From Candidatus Paceibacter sp. (GTDB lineage Bacteria; Patescibacteriota; Minisyncoccia; Phycocordibacterales; BOKC01): DNA of 58,822 nt. Under the pieces are notes generated by a model, which saw only the letters and a program-made list of their open reading frames with translations, did not search any database and was not told the origin of the DNA. The stretch covers positions 7,018 to 65,839 of the forward strand of contig DYGD01000001.1 in NCBI GenBank assembly GCA_020724885.1, given 5' to 3'. Positions 15,659 through 24,420 of this stretch are shown in pieces; within the stretch, counting starts at the first letter, position 1; each line of letters opens with the position of its first letter. The position numbers were made by a program, and so were the translations under genes.

Positions 15659-16195
15659 TTACTTTTTAAAAGGCACGCCTATATGTCTGAAAAATACCTC
15701 GGCTTCTTTTCTGTTGCGAGCGGTGGAAACAATAGTGATCGCCATACCAAAAACATCTTTCAAATCCTCGTCGGCGGTCTCCGGAAAAATAGTGTGTTCT
15801 TTGATGCCAAAGGTTAAATTCCCCATTTCATCCAATACATTCAAGGGAATCCCTTTGAAGTCCTTGGACCTCGGGAGAGCAATGCGAATGAATCTTTCCA
15901 AAAAATCTCTCATTCTTCTGCCTCTTAAAGTTACCTTTAATCCAACCACATCTCCCTGGCGGGACTTAAAATTGGCAATGGAAATTTTGGCCGGTCGGGG
16001 CGATGGTTTTTGGCCGGTAATTTTCGCCAAACGGTCCTCAATCAATTCCAGTTTTTTCTTGTCTTTGAGTGAACCAACTCCAACATTCAAAACAACTTTG
16101 ACGAGCTTCGGCGCCTGCATTCTGTTCTTATAACCGCCCTCATCTTTGGTCGCAATAAAAGTTTCTTTTATTCTTTTTTCAATAACGGTTGTCAT
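15659..16195 (-). CDS. rplE: 50S ribosomal protein uL5
   Basis: A 178-residue protein, 5S rRNA binding, with KVVLNVGVGSLKDKK, the central ITGQKPSPRPAKISIANFKSR-type signature, and GIPLNVLDEMGNLTFGIKEHTIFPE. It forms part of the central protuberance with uL18. Confidence 0.96.
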   Translation of the reverse strand: MTTVIEKRIKETFIATKDEGGYKNRMQAPKLVKVVLNVGVGSLKDKKKLELIEDRLAKITGQKPSPRPAKISIANFKSRQGDVVGLKVTLRGRRMRDFLERFIRIALPRSKDFKGIPLNVLDEMGNLTFGIKEHTIFPETADEDLKDVFGMAITIVSTARNRKEAEVFFRHIGVPFKK

Positions 16196-16209
16196 AAATA
16201 AATTTAAAT

Positions 16210-16518
16210 TTAATCAATCAACTGACCGCTTTTTATGGCATATCTTTTCATCTTTTCACCCTCCAATCGTCGGCCGATTCTGGTCGGTTTTTGGCTTTTG
16301 GGATCAACAACCATAACATTAGAAATGTGGGTTGGCATACTTTTCTCTACAACTTGGCCTTTTTGACCTTGCTTTCTCGGTCTTTGGTGCGACTTAAAAA
16401 GATTCAGGCCTGGGATAATGACCTTGTTTACTTTCGGAAAGACCCTGCCGACTTTACCGGTTTTTCCTCTGTCTTTGCCAGCGATTATTTGGACTGTGTC
16501 TCCTTTTTTTATTTTCAT
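16210..16518 (-). CDS. rplX: 50S ribosomal protein uL24
   Basis: A 102-residue protein with the KOW motif KKGDTVQIIAGKDRGKTGKV at the N-terminus and SNVMVVDPKSQKPTRIGRR in the C-terminal half. Assembly initiator protein of the 50S subunit. Confidence 0.95.
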   Translation of the reverse strand: MKIKKGDTVQIIAGKDRGKTGKVGRVFPKVNKVIIPGLNLFKSHQRPRKQGQKGQVVEKSMPTHISNVMVVDPKSQKPTRIGRRLEGEKMKRYAIKSGQLID

Positions 16519-16534
16519 GGCTGATTTTTCTTAT

Positions 16535-16660
16535 GAGCGAAGCGAATTTGAAATAATCGCCACCCTGTTAAATAAAAATTTCTTGAATTTTTAGAATTCT
16601 GCTTTGCAAAATTCTATTTAACAGGGTTAAGAAAAAAATATTCACTCGCTTTACTCGTTC
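16535..16660 (-). repeat. Nested hairpin element 2, rplN-rplX spacer
   Basis: Fills the 150-nt gap between rplN and rplX. Minus strand: outer arms GAACGAGTAAAGCGAGTGAAT and ATTCGCTTCGCTC; middle arms ACCCTGTTAAAT and ATTTAACAGGGT; two inner hairpins (GAATTTTGC/GCAGAATTC and an A/T-rich one). The 3' segment GTGGCGATTATTTCAAATTC is identical in element 3. Confidence 0.75.
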
Positions 16661-16669
16661 ATTATTTTT

Positions 16670-17041
16670 CTAAATCACTTCCGGCGCCAAAGAAATAATT
16701 TTCTGAAAACCGCGTTCGCCAATCTCTCTAGGGATCGGACCGAAAATTCTTCCGGCAATCGGTTCATTTTTTTCTTTTTCCAAGACCACCACAGCGTTAT
16801 CATCAAAACTTACGTAGGAACCATCAGAACGTCGGAATGGCTTCTTCTGCCTTACTACCACCGCCCTCAAAACATCTTTCTTTTTGACTGATTTTCTAGG
16901 TTCAGCTTTCTGCACCGATAAAACCAAAATGTCTCCGATCCGAGCATATCGGCGCTTGCTACCTCCCAAAATCTTAAAGACACGCCCTATTTTGGCTCCT
17001 GAATTATCAGCAATATTTACTAATGAGCGTGGTTGTAACAT
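16670..17041 (-). CDS. rplN: 50S ribosomal protein uL14
   Basis: A 123-residue protein: SLVNIADNSGAKIGRVFKILG, VLSVQKAEPRKSVKKKDVLRAVVVRQKK, and IFGPIPREIGERGFQKIISLAPEVI. Normal length. Flanked on both sides by nested hairpin elements. Confidence 0.97.
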   Translation of the reverse strand: MLQPRSLVNIADNSGAKIGRVFKILGGSKRRYARIGDILVLSVQKAEPRKSVKKKDVLRAVVVRQKKPFRRSDGSYVSFDDNAVVVLEKEKNEPIAGRIFGPIPREIGERGFQKIISLAPEVI

Positions 17042-17058
17042 GGTTTATTTTTCTTAAC

Positions 17059-17150
17059 GAGCGAAGCGAATTTGAAATAATCGCCACCCGCCTAAATTTT
17101 TACAAAGTAAAAACCTTGGCGGGTTGTGTAATTCATAATCGCTTCGCTTC
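17059..17150 (-). repeat. Nested hairpin element 3, rpsQ-rplN spacer
   Basis: Minus strand: outer arms GAAGCGAAGCGA and TTCGCTTCGCTC, middle arms ACCCGCC and GGCGGGT, one inner A/T hairpin. The 5' arm overlaps the end of rpsQ and encodes its last residues (EAKRL). Confidence 0.75.
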
Positions 17151-17399
17151 TTGAATTACTACAAAATGTTTATCTTTCGATATCGGTTTACACTCCTGGA
17201 TTGAAACCTTGTCGCCGATCTTTCTTTTATTACCAACATCGTGGGCTTTAAACTTCTTGCTTATCCTGACATATTTGCCGAATCTCGGATGTTTAACAAG
17301 TCGATCTATCCTGACCACAATTGTATCTTTCATCTTTTCAGAAACCACAACCCCCGACAGAATTCGCCCTCGTATTTTTTTATTATTTTCTTTTTCCAT
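17133..17399 (-). CDS. rpsQ: 30S ribosomal protein uS17
   Basis: An 88-residue protein: RILSGVVVSEKMKDTIVVRIDRLVKHPRFGKYVRISKKFKAHD, the uS17 OB-fold core, ending SIQECKPISKDKHFVVIQEAKRL. The final five codons lie in the arm of hairpin element 3, so the C-terminus was probably shaped by that element. Confidence 0.95.
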   Translation of the reverse strand: MEKENNKKIRGRILSGVVVSEKMKDTIVVRIDRLVKHPRFGKYVRISKKFKAHDVGNKRKIGDKVSIQECKPISKDKHFVVIQEAKRL

Positions 17400-17404
17400 G
17401 AGAG

Positions 17405-17605
17405 CTATTTATTAACATTAATCGCTCTTTTGCGCAACTCTGTAAGAATTCTAGCGATTTCTTTCTTAAGATCACGACCTTCTTTGGTATTTCTGGTCTT
17501 GCCACCAGCTATACCAAAACGAAAATTGCGGAGCGCTTCTTTCTTCTCTTTCAAAGATTTATTTAAATCGTCATTATTCTTTTTTGCCAAGTCCTGATAT
17601 TTCAT
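17405..17605 (-). CDS. rpmC: 50S ribosomal protein uL29
   Basis: A 66-residue two-helix protein: LNKSLKEKKEALRNFRFGIAGGKTRNTKEGRDLKKEIARILTELRKR. The KEGR...KEIARI(L/K)T segment is the family signature. Lies at the peptide exit tunnel and helps dock trigger factor and SRP. Confidence 0.93.
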   Translation of the reverse strand: MKYQDLAKKNNDDLNKSLKEKKEALRNFRFGIAGGKTRNTKEGRDLKKEIARILTELRKRAINVNK

Positions 17606-17617
17606 TTTTTATTATAT

Positions 17618-18034
17618 TTACCTTGAAACAATCTTCGTTTTGACAGGCAGTTTTGTCCCGCCTTTACGCAGAGCTTCAGAAGCAACCTCCGATGATACTC
17701 CGTCAACTTCAAAAAGAATCCGACCGGGTCTGACCTGGACTTGATATCCTTGGATATCACCCTTACCTTTGCCCATCTTCACCTCTGCCGGCTTCGCCGT
17801 AAAAGGCATATCAGGGAAAATTCTGATCCACATTTTCCCCGTCTTACCCAGCGCCCTGGAGATAACTTTTCTGGCCGATTCTATCTGATTTGATCTTATT
17901 CTGGCTGGAGTCATTGCTTTCAAACCAAAGGAACCAAAAGATACTTCCGTACCGCGCGTGGCAACCTTCAGCTTTTTAGGATTCTCTCGAAGAGTGTGCC
18001 ATTTTCTGTATTTTACTTTTTTGGGGAATAACAT
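17618..18034 (-). CDS. rplP: 50S ribosomal protein uL16
   Basis: A 138-residue protein: MLFPKKVKYRKWH, GSFGLKAMTPARIRSNQIESARKVISR, KMWIRIFPDMPFTAKPAEVKMGKGKG. Sits near the peptidyl-transferase centre and the A-site tRNA. Confidence 0.97.
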   Translation of the reverse strand: MLFPKKVKYRKWHTLRENPKKLKVATRGTEVSFGSFGLKAMTPARIRSNQIESARKVISRALGKTGKMWIRIFPDMPFTAKPAEVKMGKGKGDIQGYQVQVRPGRILFEVDGVSSEVASEALRKGGTKLPVKTKIVSR

Positions 18035-18061
18035 AATTTCAAATTATTCTAATTGGTCTAT

Positions 18062-18730
18062 TTATTTCGGCGACTTGTCGGCAAAAATGTCTCCTTTATA
18101 AATCCAAACCTTTATCCCCAAATTGCCATAAGGCAAGGCCGCTTCTTGTCTAGCAAAATCGACATCAGCACGCAGTGTTTGCAAAGGAATGCGACCGGCT
18201 TTTTTGCTTTCTTTTCTAGACATAGTCGCCCCGCCCAACCTTCCGGAAAGCTGTATTTTTGCTCCCAAAACATCTCTATTAGCCATGACCTTGTCCAAGG
18301 TCTGCTTCAAAACTCGACGGAACGGCATCCTCTTCTCCAGACCTTCGGCTATCATCTGGCTTACGATTGTCGCGTTAGATTCCGGTGATTTTATCTCTCT
18401 TATATCAATTTTTATCTCTTGGTTCGTATCAAAACCAGCCCTTCTCAACTTGCTGATTATCTCTTCTTTTAACTTGATTGCCCCTTCTCCATTTCGGCCT
18501 ATAACTAGCCCCGGACGCGAAGTTTCAATAATTATTTTCAGAGCTTTTTGACCTCTCTCAATAAAAACATTGGAAACATAAAGACCTTTCAGTCGGCCTT
18601 TCAAATATTCCCTTATAAAAATATCACTTCTCAAAGATTCGGTGTATTTTTGTTTCAGGCCAAACCACTGAGATTTCCAATCTCTTAGAATCCCGAGACG
18701 ATGAGCATATGGATGTACATTGTGTGGCAT
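18062..18730 (-). CDS. rpsC: 30S ribosomal protein uS3
   Basis: A 222-residue protein starting MPHNVHPYAHRLGI, with a KH domain (RPGLVIGRNGEGAIKLKEEI) and a C-terminal domain with GAKIQLSGRLGGATMSRKE. The track ORF is 66 residues longer, but that extension is a read-through over rplV in another frame. uS3 lines the mRNA entry channel. Confidence 0.96.
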   Translation of the reverse strand: MPHNVHPYAHRLGILRDWKSQWFGLKQKYTESLRSDIFIREYLKGRLKGLYVSNVFIERGQKALKIIIETSRPGLVIGRNGEGAIKLKEEIISKLRRAGFDTNQEIKIDIREIKSPESNATIVSQMIAEGLEKRMPFRRVLKQTLDKVMANRDVLGAKIQLSGRLGGATMSRKESKKAGRIPLQTLRADVDFARQEAALPYGNLGIKVWIYKGDIFADKSPK

Positions 18731-18740
18731 AAAAAAGTGA

Positions 18741-19097
18741 TTAGGGGTTAGGGGTTCCTTGTTCTCGCTCTGCGAGAATAAGGGAAATGCGGCTGGTTCT
18801 CTTGCGAATCGGCATGGTTCGACCCCTGGCTCTAAATCGCCGGCGGTATAAAATTGCGCCTTCATCAACGGTAATTTTCTTAACAAACAAATTGCCAGCA
18901 TCAACTCCCAAACTTTTAGCATTGGCAATCGCAGAGTTCATCAGTTTTTTGACAGGGTCAGAAGCTCTCTTGTTCAAAAAATCCAACACCAGAAGGGCGT
19001 CTGACACGGCTTTGCCGCGCACAGCGCCGGCTACCAAACGGACTTTTCTGGGCGACTGCCGATACATATTCAATTTTGCGGTTATATCTTTCTTCAT
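18741..19097 (-). CDS. rplV: 50S ribosomal protein uL22
   Basis: A 118-residue protein: YRQSPRKVRLVAGAVRGKAVSDAL and the tunnel hairpin region ILYRRRFRARGRTMPIRKRTSRISLIL. The C-terminal GTPNP tail is encoded by a tandem CCCCTAA-type repeat, so the normal end was probably altered by a short repeat insertion. Confidence 0.95.
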   Translation of the reverse strand: MKKDITAKLNMYRQSPRKVRLVAGAVRGKAVSDALLVLDFLNKRASDPVKKLMNSAIANAKSLGVDAGNLFVKKITVDEGAILYRRRFRARGRTMPIRKRTSRISLILAEREQGTPNP

Positions 19098-19119
19098 TTT
19101 TCAATTAAATAATTAGGTA

Positions 19120-19479
19120 TTATTTTCCGGGTGCTTTGTTTGTACCCTCTCCCGCCGCTGACTTGGCTGCTTTGGCCGCCTCAATTTCGGATTCTTTCTT
19201 TTTCTGCTCAAGCTCTTTCTGCATTTTACCGCCATGCCTAATGAATTTTCTGGTTGGCGAAAATTCTCCCAAGCGGTGACCCACCATATCTTCCGAGACC
19301 CTGACTTCAATATGCTCACGACCGTTATGCACCCCAAAAGCAAAACCAACCATTTCCGGCGAGATTTGGCTGTCGCGAGACCAGGTTTTTATCACGCTGA
19401 CCTCATCCGGCTTTTTGCCCGAGATTTTCTTCAATAATCTCGGATCAACATACGGACCTTTTTTTGCGGATCTAGTCAT
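19120..19479 (-). CDS. rpsS: 30S ribosomal protein uS19 with charged C-terminal tail
   Basis: 119 residues from ATG 19479 ([18 protein letters not shown]). Core motifs are [24 protein letters not shown] and [14 protein letters not shown]. After the usual end it carries a roughly 30-residue Lys/Glu/Ala tail ([18 protein letters not shown]). The longer track ORF includes an upstream non-homologous segment across the cassette terminator. Confidence 0.95.
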   Translation of the reverse strand: MTRSAKKGPYVDPRLLKKISGKKPDEVSVIKTWSRDSQISPEMVGFAFGVHNGREHIEVRVSEDMVGHRLGEFSPTRKFIRHGGKMQKELEQKKKESEIEAAKAAKSAAGEGTNKAPGK

Positions 19480-19544
19480 AACAAAACAAAAACTCGCTGA
19501 GACGAGTAGCTTAATACTAACAAAAAGCAATTTATTGTCAATCA

Positions 19545-19580
19545 GGAATAAAAGAAAGCCCGCCGGGTGTTCGGCGAGCG
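19545..19580 (-). terminator. Terminator of the 19.6-kb cassette gene
   Basis: Minus strand GCTCGCCG and CGGCGGGC form an 8-bp stem (one G-U) followed by TTTCTTTTATT. Located about 16 nt past the cassette stop codon and upstream of rpsS. Confidence 0.75.
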
Positions 19581-19595
19581 TGGGGGCTGTTGGGG

Positions 19596-19946
19596 TCAGT
19601 AAGGGTCCATAGTCCTCCAACCCTGCGGAAGAATTACTTGGCTCTGGAAGCCGACGTGTGGATTACCAAACCCAACCTGAAGCTTGCCGATGGTTCCATC
19701 CAGTATCCAATCAAGAGCATCCTCGTGGGTTTTGAATAAAACCGGGATGAAGAAATGACAGCTGCTGTCGGAGTGACACTGGGCCATCAACATAGTGCAG
19801 GTCTCGCGATCCGCCACGGCAAAGCCGTTTGGAAGAAGCTGAACCGCGTAGAGGTTGCTGCGAAGTACCTTCGCCGTGTCGCCATGGTAGTCCACCGTTC
19901 TCGTTACCACATCGCGACTTTCCTTGCCGATCCCTGTTTCAGGCAT
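19596..19946 (-). CDS. 116-residue orphan protein lodged between rplB and rpsS (cassette gene)
   Basis: Soluble-looking protein with no membrane segment or signal; contains a small cluster CHSDSSCH (about residues 57-64) and a C-terminal half [26 protein letters not shown] do not recognise it. A perfect AAGGAGGG SD precedes the ATG by 7 nt, in contrast to the SD-less ribosomal genes around it. It has its own terminator and a plausible promoter (TTGCAG-17-TAGTCT, 19994-20022), so it interrupts the S10 gene string as an independent unit. Confidence 0.7.
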   Translation of the reverse strand: MPETGIGKESRDVVTRTVDYHGDTAKVLRSNLYAVQLLPNGFAVADRETCTMLMAQCHSDSSCHFFIPVLFKTHEDALDWILDGTIGKLQVGFGNPHVGFQSQVILPQGWRTMDPY

Positions 19947-19993
19947 AGTTTACCCTCCTTTTCATGTTGCGAACCACTAGAACTCTGATTCTC

Positions 19994-20022
19994 AGACTAA
20001 CATCTTTTAAAAACTACTGCAA
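19994..20022 (-). promoter_or_regulatory. Possible promoter of the 19.6-kb cassette gene
   Basis: Minus strand TTGCAG and TAGTCT with a 17-nt spacer, about 45 nt upstream of the ATG. Weaker match to consensus than the other cassette promoters. Confidence 0.4.
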
Positions 20023-20049
20023 ATTCTTAACCCTACCGCTAAAATTAAA

Positions 20050-20072
20050 ATAACGACTTACGATGTCGTTAT
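20050..20072. repeat. TTACGAT-loop hairpin copy 1
   Basis: ATAACGAC and GTCGTTAT arms around a TTACGAT loop. Related copies at 20142-20165 and 30229-30255. Confidence 0.6.
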
Positions 20073-20141
20073 TCATTAAAATATGACTACTATTTTTAGT
20101 TTTTAAAATCTAGAAAAAAGATTTTTTCTAGTGATTAGTCA

Positions 20142-20165
20142 AATAATGGCTTACGATGTCATTAT
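20142..20165. repeat. TTACGAT-loop hairpin copy 2
   Basis: AATAATGGC and GTCATTAT around TTACGAT, just beyond the rplB stop codon. Between copies 1 and 2 lies a further inverted repeat, TGACTA (20084) to TAGTCA (20141), with TAGAAAAAAGATTTTTTCTA inside. Confidence 0.6.
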
Positions 20166-20169
20166 GTGT

Positions 20170-21015
20170 CTATCCCCGCTTTTTCCCAACTTTTCGTCTG
20201 GAGACAATAAATCTATTTGAATACTTTTTAGGACGCCTGGTTTTTTGGCCCTTGCCGGTCGGTTTGCCCCATTTGCTTTTTGCTCTTCTCGTACCTCGTC
20301 CGCTTCGGCCCTCGCCACCGCCGTAAGGATGGTCAACCGGATTCATAGCGGAACCGCGCACCGTCGGGCGAATTCCGAGCCAGCGATTGCGCCCGGCCTT
20401 GCCGATATTCACCAGACGATTTTCTTCATTGGAAACCGAGCCAACTGAAGCCCAACAATTTTCAGAAACCTTGCGGACTTCGCTTGACGGCATTTTAAGA
20501 CCGACATAGCCGGCGTCCTTGGCCACAATTTCGGCGTAATTTCCGGCGCTTCTGGCCAATCGCGCCCCACCGAAAGGTTTCAGTTCAACATTGTAGACAA
20601 AAGTCCCAACTTCAAGATTTTTAAGCGGTAAGCGATTGCCGGCTTTAATCGGCGCTCGTGCGGAAATCAAAAGACCCTCGCCGACATTAACTTTCTGTGG
20701 CAAAAGAATATATCTTTTTTCACCGTCGGCAAAAACCGCCAGACCGATAAAACCGGTTCTGAACGGATCATATTCCACCGAAACAATTTTGAAGGGAATG
20801 TCTTTTTTATCCAACTTGAAGTCAACCATTCGGTATTTCTTTTTGTGACCACCACCTTTATGGCGAGTGGTAATGCGACCGAACTTATTTCTTCCAGATG
20901 CCTTTTTGCCGCCCTTAGTTAAGGCCTTTTCCGGTCTGACCGCATTTAAAACACCTTTAAAACTAGGTGTTGTCATCTGTCGTCTGCTTGGTGTTGTCGG
21001 TTTAAATTTTTTCAC
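20170..21015 (-). CDS. rplB: 50S ribosomal protein uL2
   Basis: A 281-residue protein: KKFKPTTPSRRQMTTPSF, GRNKFGRITTRHKGGGHKKKYR, and the C-terminal functional signature MNPVDHPYGGGEGRS with the conserved His near the peptidyl-transferase centre. Starts at GTG. Followed by a cassette gene rather than by rpsS directly. Confidence 0.97.
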   Translation of the reverse strand: MKKFKPTTPSRRQMTTPSFKGVLNAVRPEKALTKGGKKASGRNKFGRITTRHKGGGHKKKYRMVDFKLDKKDIPFKIVSVEYDPFRTGFIGLAVFADGEKRYILLPQKVNVGEGLLISARAPIKAGNRLPLKNLEVGTFVYNVELKPFGGARLARSAGNYAEIVAKDAGYVGLKMPSSEVRKVSENCWASVGSVSNEENRLVNIGKAGRNRWLGIRPTVRGSAMNPVDHPYGGGEGRSGRGTRRAKSKWGKPTGKGQKTRRPKKYSNRFIVSRRKVGKKRG

Positions 21016-21044
21016 AATATTTACTATTTTCTATTTGCTATTTT

Positions 21045-21434
21045 TTATACCAGCTCTATCCTGTCGCCCTCTTTTAAATATACATAGGCCTTTTTCACGG
21101 CCGGTTTTCTACCGACTTTACCTCTAATGAAAAGTTTCTTGGCCGGATTCTTAACGATATTTATTTTCCGTGGGACCATCTTATAAATCTGCACAAAAGA
21201 TCTTTTTATCAAGGCCTTTGTTGCGTATGGAGCAACCTCAAAAACATAAACGCCACGCTGCTGCTCATCGGTTGCCTTTTCAGTTATCCGAGGACGGAAA
21301 ATCACATCAACCGAACGCTCAGTAGAAGCGACTGACACTTCTCCAACCGAACCCCTCTCCGGCATTTCTTTAACTTTATCGGATTTAGTTTGTTTGGATA
21401 TGTTTTTGTCTTTTTTTGATTTAAACAGCGCCAT
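21045..21434 (-). CDS. rplW: 50S ribosomal protein uL23 with N-terminal extension
   Basis: 129 residues; the uL23 core (RPRITEKATDEQQRGVYVFEVAPYATKALIKRSFVQIYKM) starts around residue 47, preceded by a Lys/Ser-rich hydrophilic extension not present in typical 95-100-residue homologs. Docking site for trigger factor and SRP at the tunnel exit. Confidence 0.95.
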   Translation of the reverse strand: MALFKSKKDKNISKQTKSDKVKEMPERGSVGEVSVASTERSVDVIFRPRITEKATDEQQRGVYVFEVAPYATKALIKRSFVQIYKMVPRKINIVKNPAKKLFIRGKVGRKPAVKKAYVYLKEGDRIELV

Positions 21435-21449
21435 ATTTGTTTATTAAAA

Positions 21450-22112
21450 CTACACTTGACCAGCCGGGATACTTTTTATTGATTTTTCTGGGTCAGTTAT
21501 GATTAAAAATTTGTATTTAAGCAACAGATCCAAATTGATATTTCTTATCTCGCTGGTCTCCAAATTACCGAAATTCCTGAAACTCTTCTTGATATTCTCA
21601 TCTCGCTCATTGAATGTAATCAAAGATGAATTTTTTTTCTTTGAAACAAGACCCTCCAAGCCGCGAATCTGACTCAAAGAAGCCAAAACTTTTTTGGCCT
21701 CGCTTGCTTTCGGCTCGGCGAAATCAAACGATTCAATAAAAAAAATTTCGCCATCATTGAGTTTCTTGGAAAGAACAACGCGCAAGGCCTTGGCTTTCTC
21801 CTTTTTGTTTATCTTCCGACTGTAATTCTTATCATTTCTCGGCCCGTGCGTCACACCGCCACCAACCCAAATCGGACTCCTTATTGACCCGTGTCTGGCT
21901 CGACCAGTACCCTTCTGTCGCCAAGGTTTTTTGCCACCGCCACGAACTTCGCCACGAGTTTTAGTATGAGCCGTACCAGCTCTTTTATTGGAAGCAAAAA
22001 TCATAGACGCCCTGTGGACCAAGTCGTCATTCCAAGGGACACCGAAAACACTTTCCGGCAACTTTATCTTGCCTGTCTCTTTGCCGTCCTTGTTGTAAAT
22101 TACAGCTTCCAT
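21450..22112 (-). CDS. rplD: 50S ribosomal protein uL4
   Basis: A 220-residue protein: [44 protein letters not shown] marks the extended tunnel loop. Starts 5 nt after rplC. In E. coli uL4 also represses the S10 operon through its leader; no such leader is recognisable here because the operon is fused to str. Confidence 0.96.
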   Translation of the reverse strand: MEAVIYNKDGKETGKIKLPESVFGVPWNDDLVHRASMIFASNKRAGTAHTKTRGEVRGGGKKPWRQKGTGRARHGSIRSPIWVGGGVTHGPRNDKNYSRKINKKEKAKALRVVLSKKLNDGEIFFIESFDFAEPKASEAKKVLASLSQIRGLEGLVSKKKNSSLITFNERDENIKKSFRNFGNLETSEIRNINLDLLLKYKFLIITDPEKSIKSIPAGQV

Positions 22113-22117
22113 AAAAT

Positions 22118-22741
22118 CTACATTGAGACAACTTCAACAACCGTACCGCGCCTGCCGGGGACAGCGCCAGATATCAACAGACGCCCCTCCTCCTTATCAA
22201 GACCGACGACTTTAAGGTTCTTGACAGTTATTTTCTCACCACCCATTCGGCCAGCCATCCTTATTCCCTTGGCAACCCGACCGCCGGCTCGACCACCACC
22301 ACCAATAGAACCCGGTTCTCTTTCAGAATGTTTCTGTCCGTGACTTCTAGGACCACCGGCAAATCCATGCCTCTTAACCACCCCTTGAAAACCTTTTGAC
22401 TTTGAAAGAGCCGAGACCCGGACACTGTCGTTTTCAGAGAATATAGAAAGATCAATCTTATCACCAACCTTAAATGCAGACAATTTTTCGGCCGGTAAAC
22501 GAAACTCTTTAAAATAACGGAAACTACCGATACTCTTAAGATGCCCTTTTTGTGGCTTCTTTACTTTTGAATCCTTTATTCCCTGAAAGGCCACTTGCAA
22601 CGCCGAATATCCGTCAGTTTCTTGATTTTTGACTTGGGCTATCGCTTGTGGATAGACCATCACCAAAGTCGCCGGAATCGCTTTCCCATCTTTATCAAAT
22701 ATTTGAGTCATTCCGACTTTTTTTCCGATGATAAACTTCAT
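22118..22741 (-). CDS. rplC: 50S ribosomal protein uL3
   Basis: A 207-residue protein: FIIGKKVGMTQIFDKDGKAIPATLV, the long loop KSKGFQGVVKRHGFAGGPRSHGQK, and GRMGGEKITVKNLKVV. Binds near the start of 23S assembly. A CCCGCC hairpin lies just before its start. Confidence 0.97.
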   Translation of the reverse strand: MKFIIGKKVGMTQIFDKDGKAIPATLVMVYPQAIAQVKNQETDGYSALQVAFQGIKDSKVKKPQKGHLKSIGSFRYFKEFRLPAEKLSAFKVGDKIDLSIFSENDSVRVSALSKSKGFQGVVKRHGFAGGPRSHGQKHSEREPGSIGGGGRAGGRVAKGIRMAGRMGGEKITVKNLKVVGLDKEEGRLLISGAVPGRRGTVVEVVSM

Positions 22742-22763
22742 AATATCTCGGCACTAATTTACT

Positions 22764-22788
22764 AACGCCCGCCTTTGGCGGGTGCGTT
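22764..22788 (-). repeat. CCCGCC-type hairpin in the rpsJ-rplC spacer
   Basis: AACGCCCGCC and GGCGGGTGCGTT with a 3-nt loop. Immediately followed on the plus strand by the dispersed TTCGTGGATTGGTGTCG motif. Confidence 0.6.
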
Positions 22789-22803
22789 CGTGGATTGGTG
22801 TCG
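22786..22803. repeat. Dispersed TTCGTGGATTGGTGTCG motif, copy 2
   Basis: GTTCGTGGATTGGTGTCG between rpsJ and rplC. Confidence 0.6.
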
Positions 22804-22805
22804 GG

Positions 22806-23165
22806 TTAGATAATTTTCACATCTATCTCAACTCCGGAGGGCAAGCTGAGATTGGTAAGCGATTCAATAATTTTTGGATCGGGGTTGACTATATCAATCA
22901 TCCTCTTGTGAATCCTCATCTCAAACTGCTCTCTGGAGTTCTTGTAAACAAAAGAGGCGCGATTGACTGTATATTTTTTAATTTCTGTTGGCAAGGGTAC
23001 CGGTCCCACCACCTCCGCATCAAACCTCAAAGCTGTATCAATTATCTGTTTGACAGAAAGATCAAGAACTTTATGTTCGTAAGCTCTGACACGAATTCTC
23101 AACCTTGAAATACTGGCCGTTTCGGCCTTCTTGCCTGCCTTTTGTTTTTTTTCTTTGGTGGGCAT
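22806..23165 (-). CDS. rpsJ: 30S ribosomal protein uS10
   Basis: 119 residues with the uS10/NusE core: RLRIRVRAYEHKVLDLSVKQIIDTA, VGPVPLPTEIKKYTVNRASFVYKNSREQFEMRIHKRMIDI. A Lys-rich N-terminal tail of about 17 residues. Also acts as NusE in antitermination with NusA, encoded at 53.2 kb. Confidence 0.96.
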   Translation of the reverse strand: MPTKEKKQKAGKKAETASISRLRIRVRAYEHKVLDLSVKQIIDTALRFDAEVVGPVPLPTEIKKYTVNRASFVYKNSREQFEMRIHKRMIDIVNPDPKIIESLTNLSLPSGVEIDVKII

Positions 23166-23229
23166 AACTCAATCAACAACCCATACAACGCTAAGTGAGT
23201 GTTGTGTGGGCTGAAGAATTTTTATAAAC

Positions 23230-24420
23230 TTATGCGATAACCTTGGTCACCACTCCGGCGCCGACAGTTTTACCTCCTTCGCGAATGGCAAATCTCTGTT
23301 GTTCTTCCAGGGCGACCGGAGCAACCAGCTTGACTTTCAATTTAACCGTATCCCCGGGCATTACCATTTCTGTCCCTTCCGGCAAAGTCGCTTCGCCAGT
23401 CACATCAGTTGTTCGCATATAGAATTGTGGTTTGTAGCCAGTGAAAAACGGGGTGTGGCGACCGCCTTCCTCTTTCTTCAAGATATAAACTTCGGTTTCA
23501 AATTCAGTATGAGGGGTTATTGACCCAGTTTTAGCCAAAACTTGACCTCTGTGAACATCCTCTTTTTTAAGCCCGCGAAGCAAGATTCCGGCATTATCGC
23601 CAGCCATACCTTCCGACAGAGATTTGTTGAACATTTCAATACCGGTGACAACTGTTTTTTGGGTGTCTTTCAGACCAACAATTTCTATCTCCTCTCCAAC
23701 CTTCAGCTTACCTCTCTCAATCCTTCCGGTGACAACGGTGCCTCGGCCCTCAATTGAAAAGATATCTTCAACTGGCATCAAAAACGGCTTGTCAATCTCA
23801 CGCTCCGGCATCGGAATATATTCATCCAATGCATTAGCCAAATCAAGAACCTTTTTTGACCATTCATCATCATTATCCTTGGCTTCCAAGGCCTTGAGAG
23901 CGGAACCACGGATAATCGGCGCATTTGCTCCGTCAAATTCGTATTTGTTCAACAGTTCCCGGACTTCTTCTTCAACCAAATCAATCAATTCGGCATCAGG
24001 CACAGCGTCGCACTTATTCAAGAAGACGATGATTTTTGGCACGCCAACCTGCTTTGCCAAGAGAATATGCTCTCTGGTTTGCGGCATAACACCATCAGTC
24101 GCGGCGACAACCAAAACCGCGCCATCCATCTGTGCCGCGCCGGTAATCATGTTTTTAATGTAATCGGCATGTCCCGGAGCATCAATGTGGGCATAATGCC
24201 TTTTGTCGGTCTCGTATTCGTTGTGAGAAAGAGCAATAGTAATGCCTCGGGCCTTTTCTTCCGGCGCCGAGTCAATTTGGTCAACTCCTTTCAACTTAAC
24301 ATTTTTGCCGGCGCGATTTAAGACATTTAGAATCGCGGCGGTTAAAGTGGTCTTGCCGTGATCAACGTGGCCAATGGTGCCGACATTGACGTGTGGCTTG
24401 GAACGATCAAATTCAGTCAT
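23230..24420 (-). CDS. tuf: Elongation factor Tu
   Basis: A 396-residue GTPase delivering aminoacyl-tRNA. G1 GHVDHGKTT, effector ARGITI, G3 DAPGHADY, G4 NKCD, and domain 2-3 signatures ([37 protein letters not shown]) are intact. Its leader carries no SD. It follows the 24.6-kb cassette rather than fusA directly. Confidence 0.98.
   Translation of the reverse strand: MTEFDRSKPHVNVGTIGHVDHGKTTLTAAILNVLNRAGKNVKLKGVDQIDSAPEEKARGITIALSHNEYETDKRHYAHIDAPGHADYIKNMITGAAQMDGAVLVVAATDGVMPQTREHILLAKQVGVPKIIVFLNKCDAVPDAELIDLVEEEVRELLNKYEFDGANAPIIRGSALKALEAKDNDDEWSKKVLDLANALDEYIPMPEREIDKPFLMPVEDIFSIEGRGTVVTGRIERGKLKVGEEIEIVGLKDTQKTVVTGIEMFNKSLSEGMAGDNAGILLRGLKKEDVHRGQVLAKTGSITPHTEFETEVYILKKEEGGRHTPFFTGYKPQFYMRTTDVTGEATLPEGTEMVMPGDTVKLKVKLVAPVALEEQQRFAIREGGKTVGAGVVTKVIA

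Noticed and set aside
18741-18757. Telomere-like TTAGGGG repeat
   Set aside because: Only two units, forming the end of rplV; too short to be more than a small spacer duplication.
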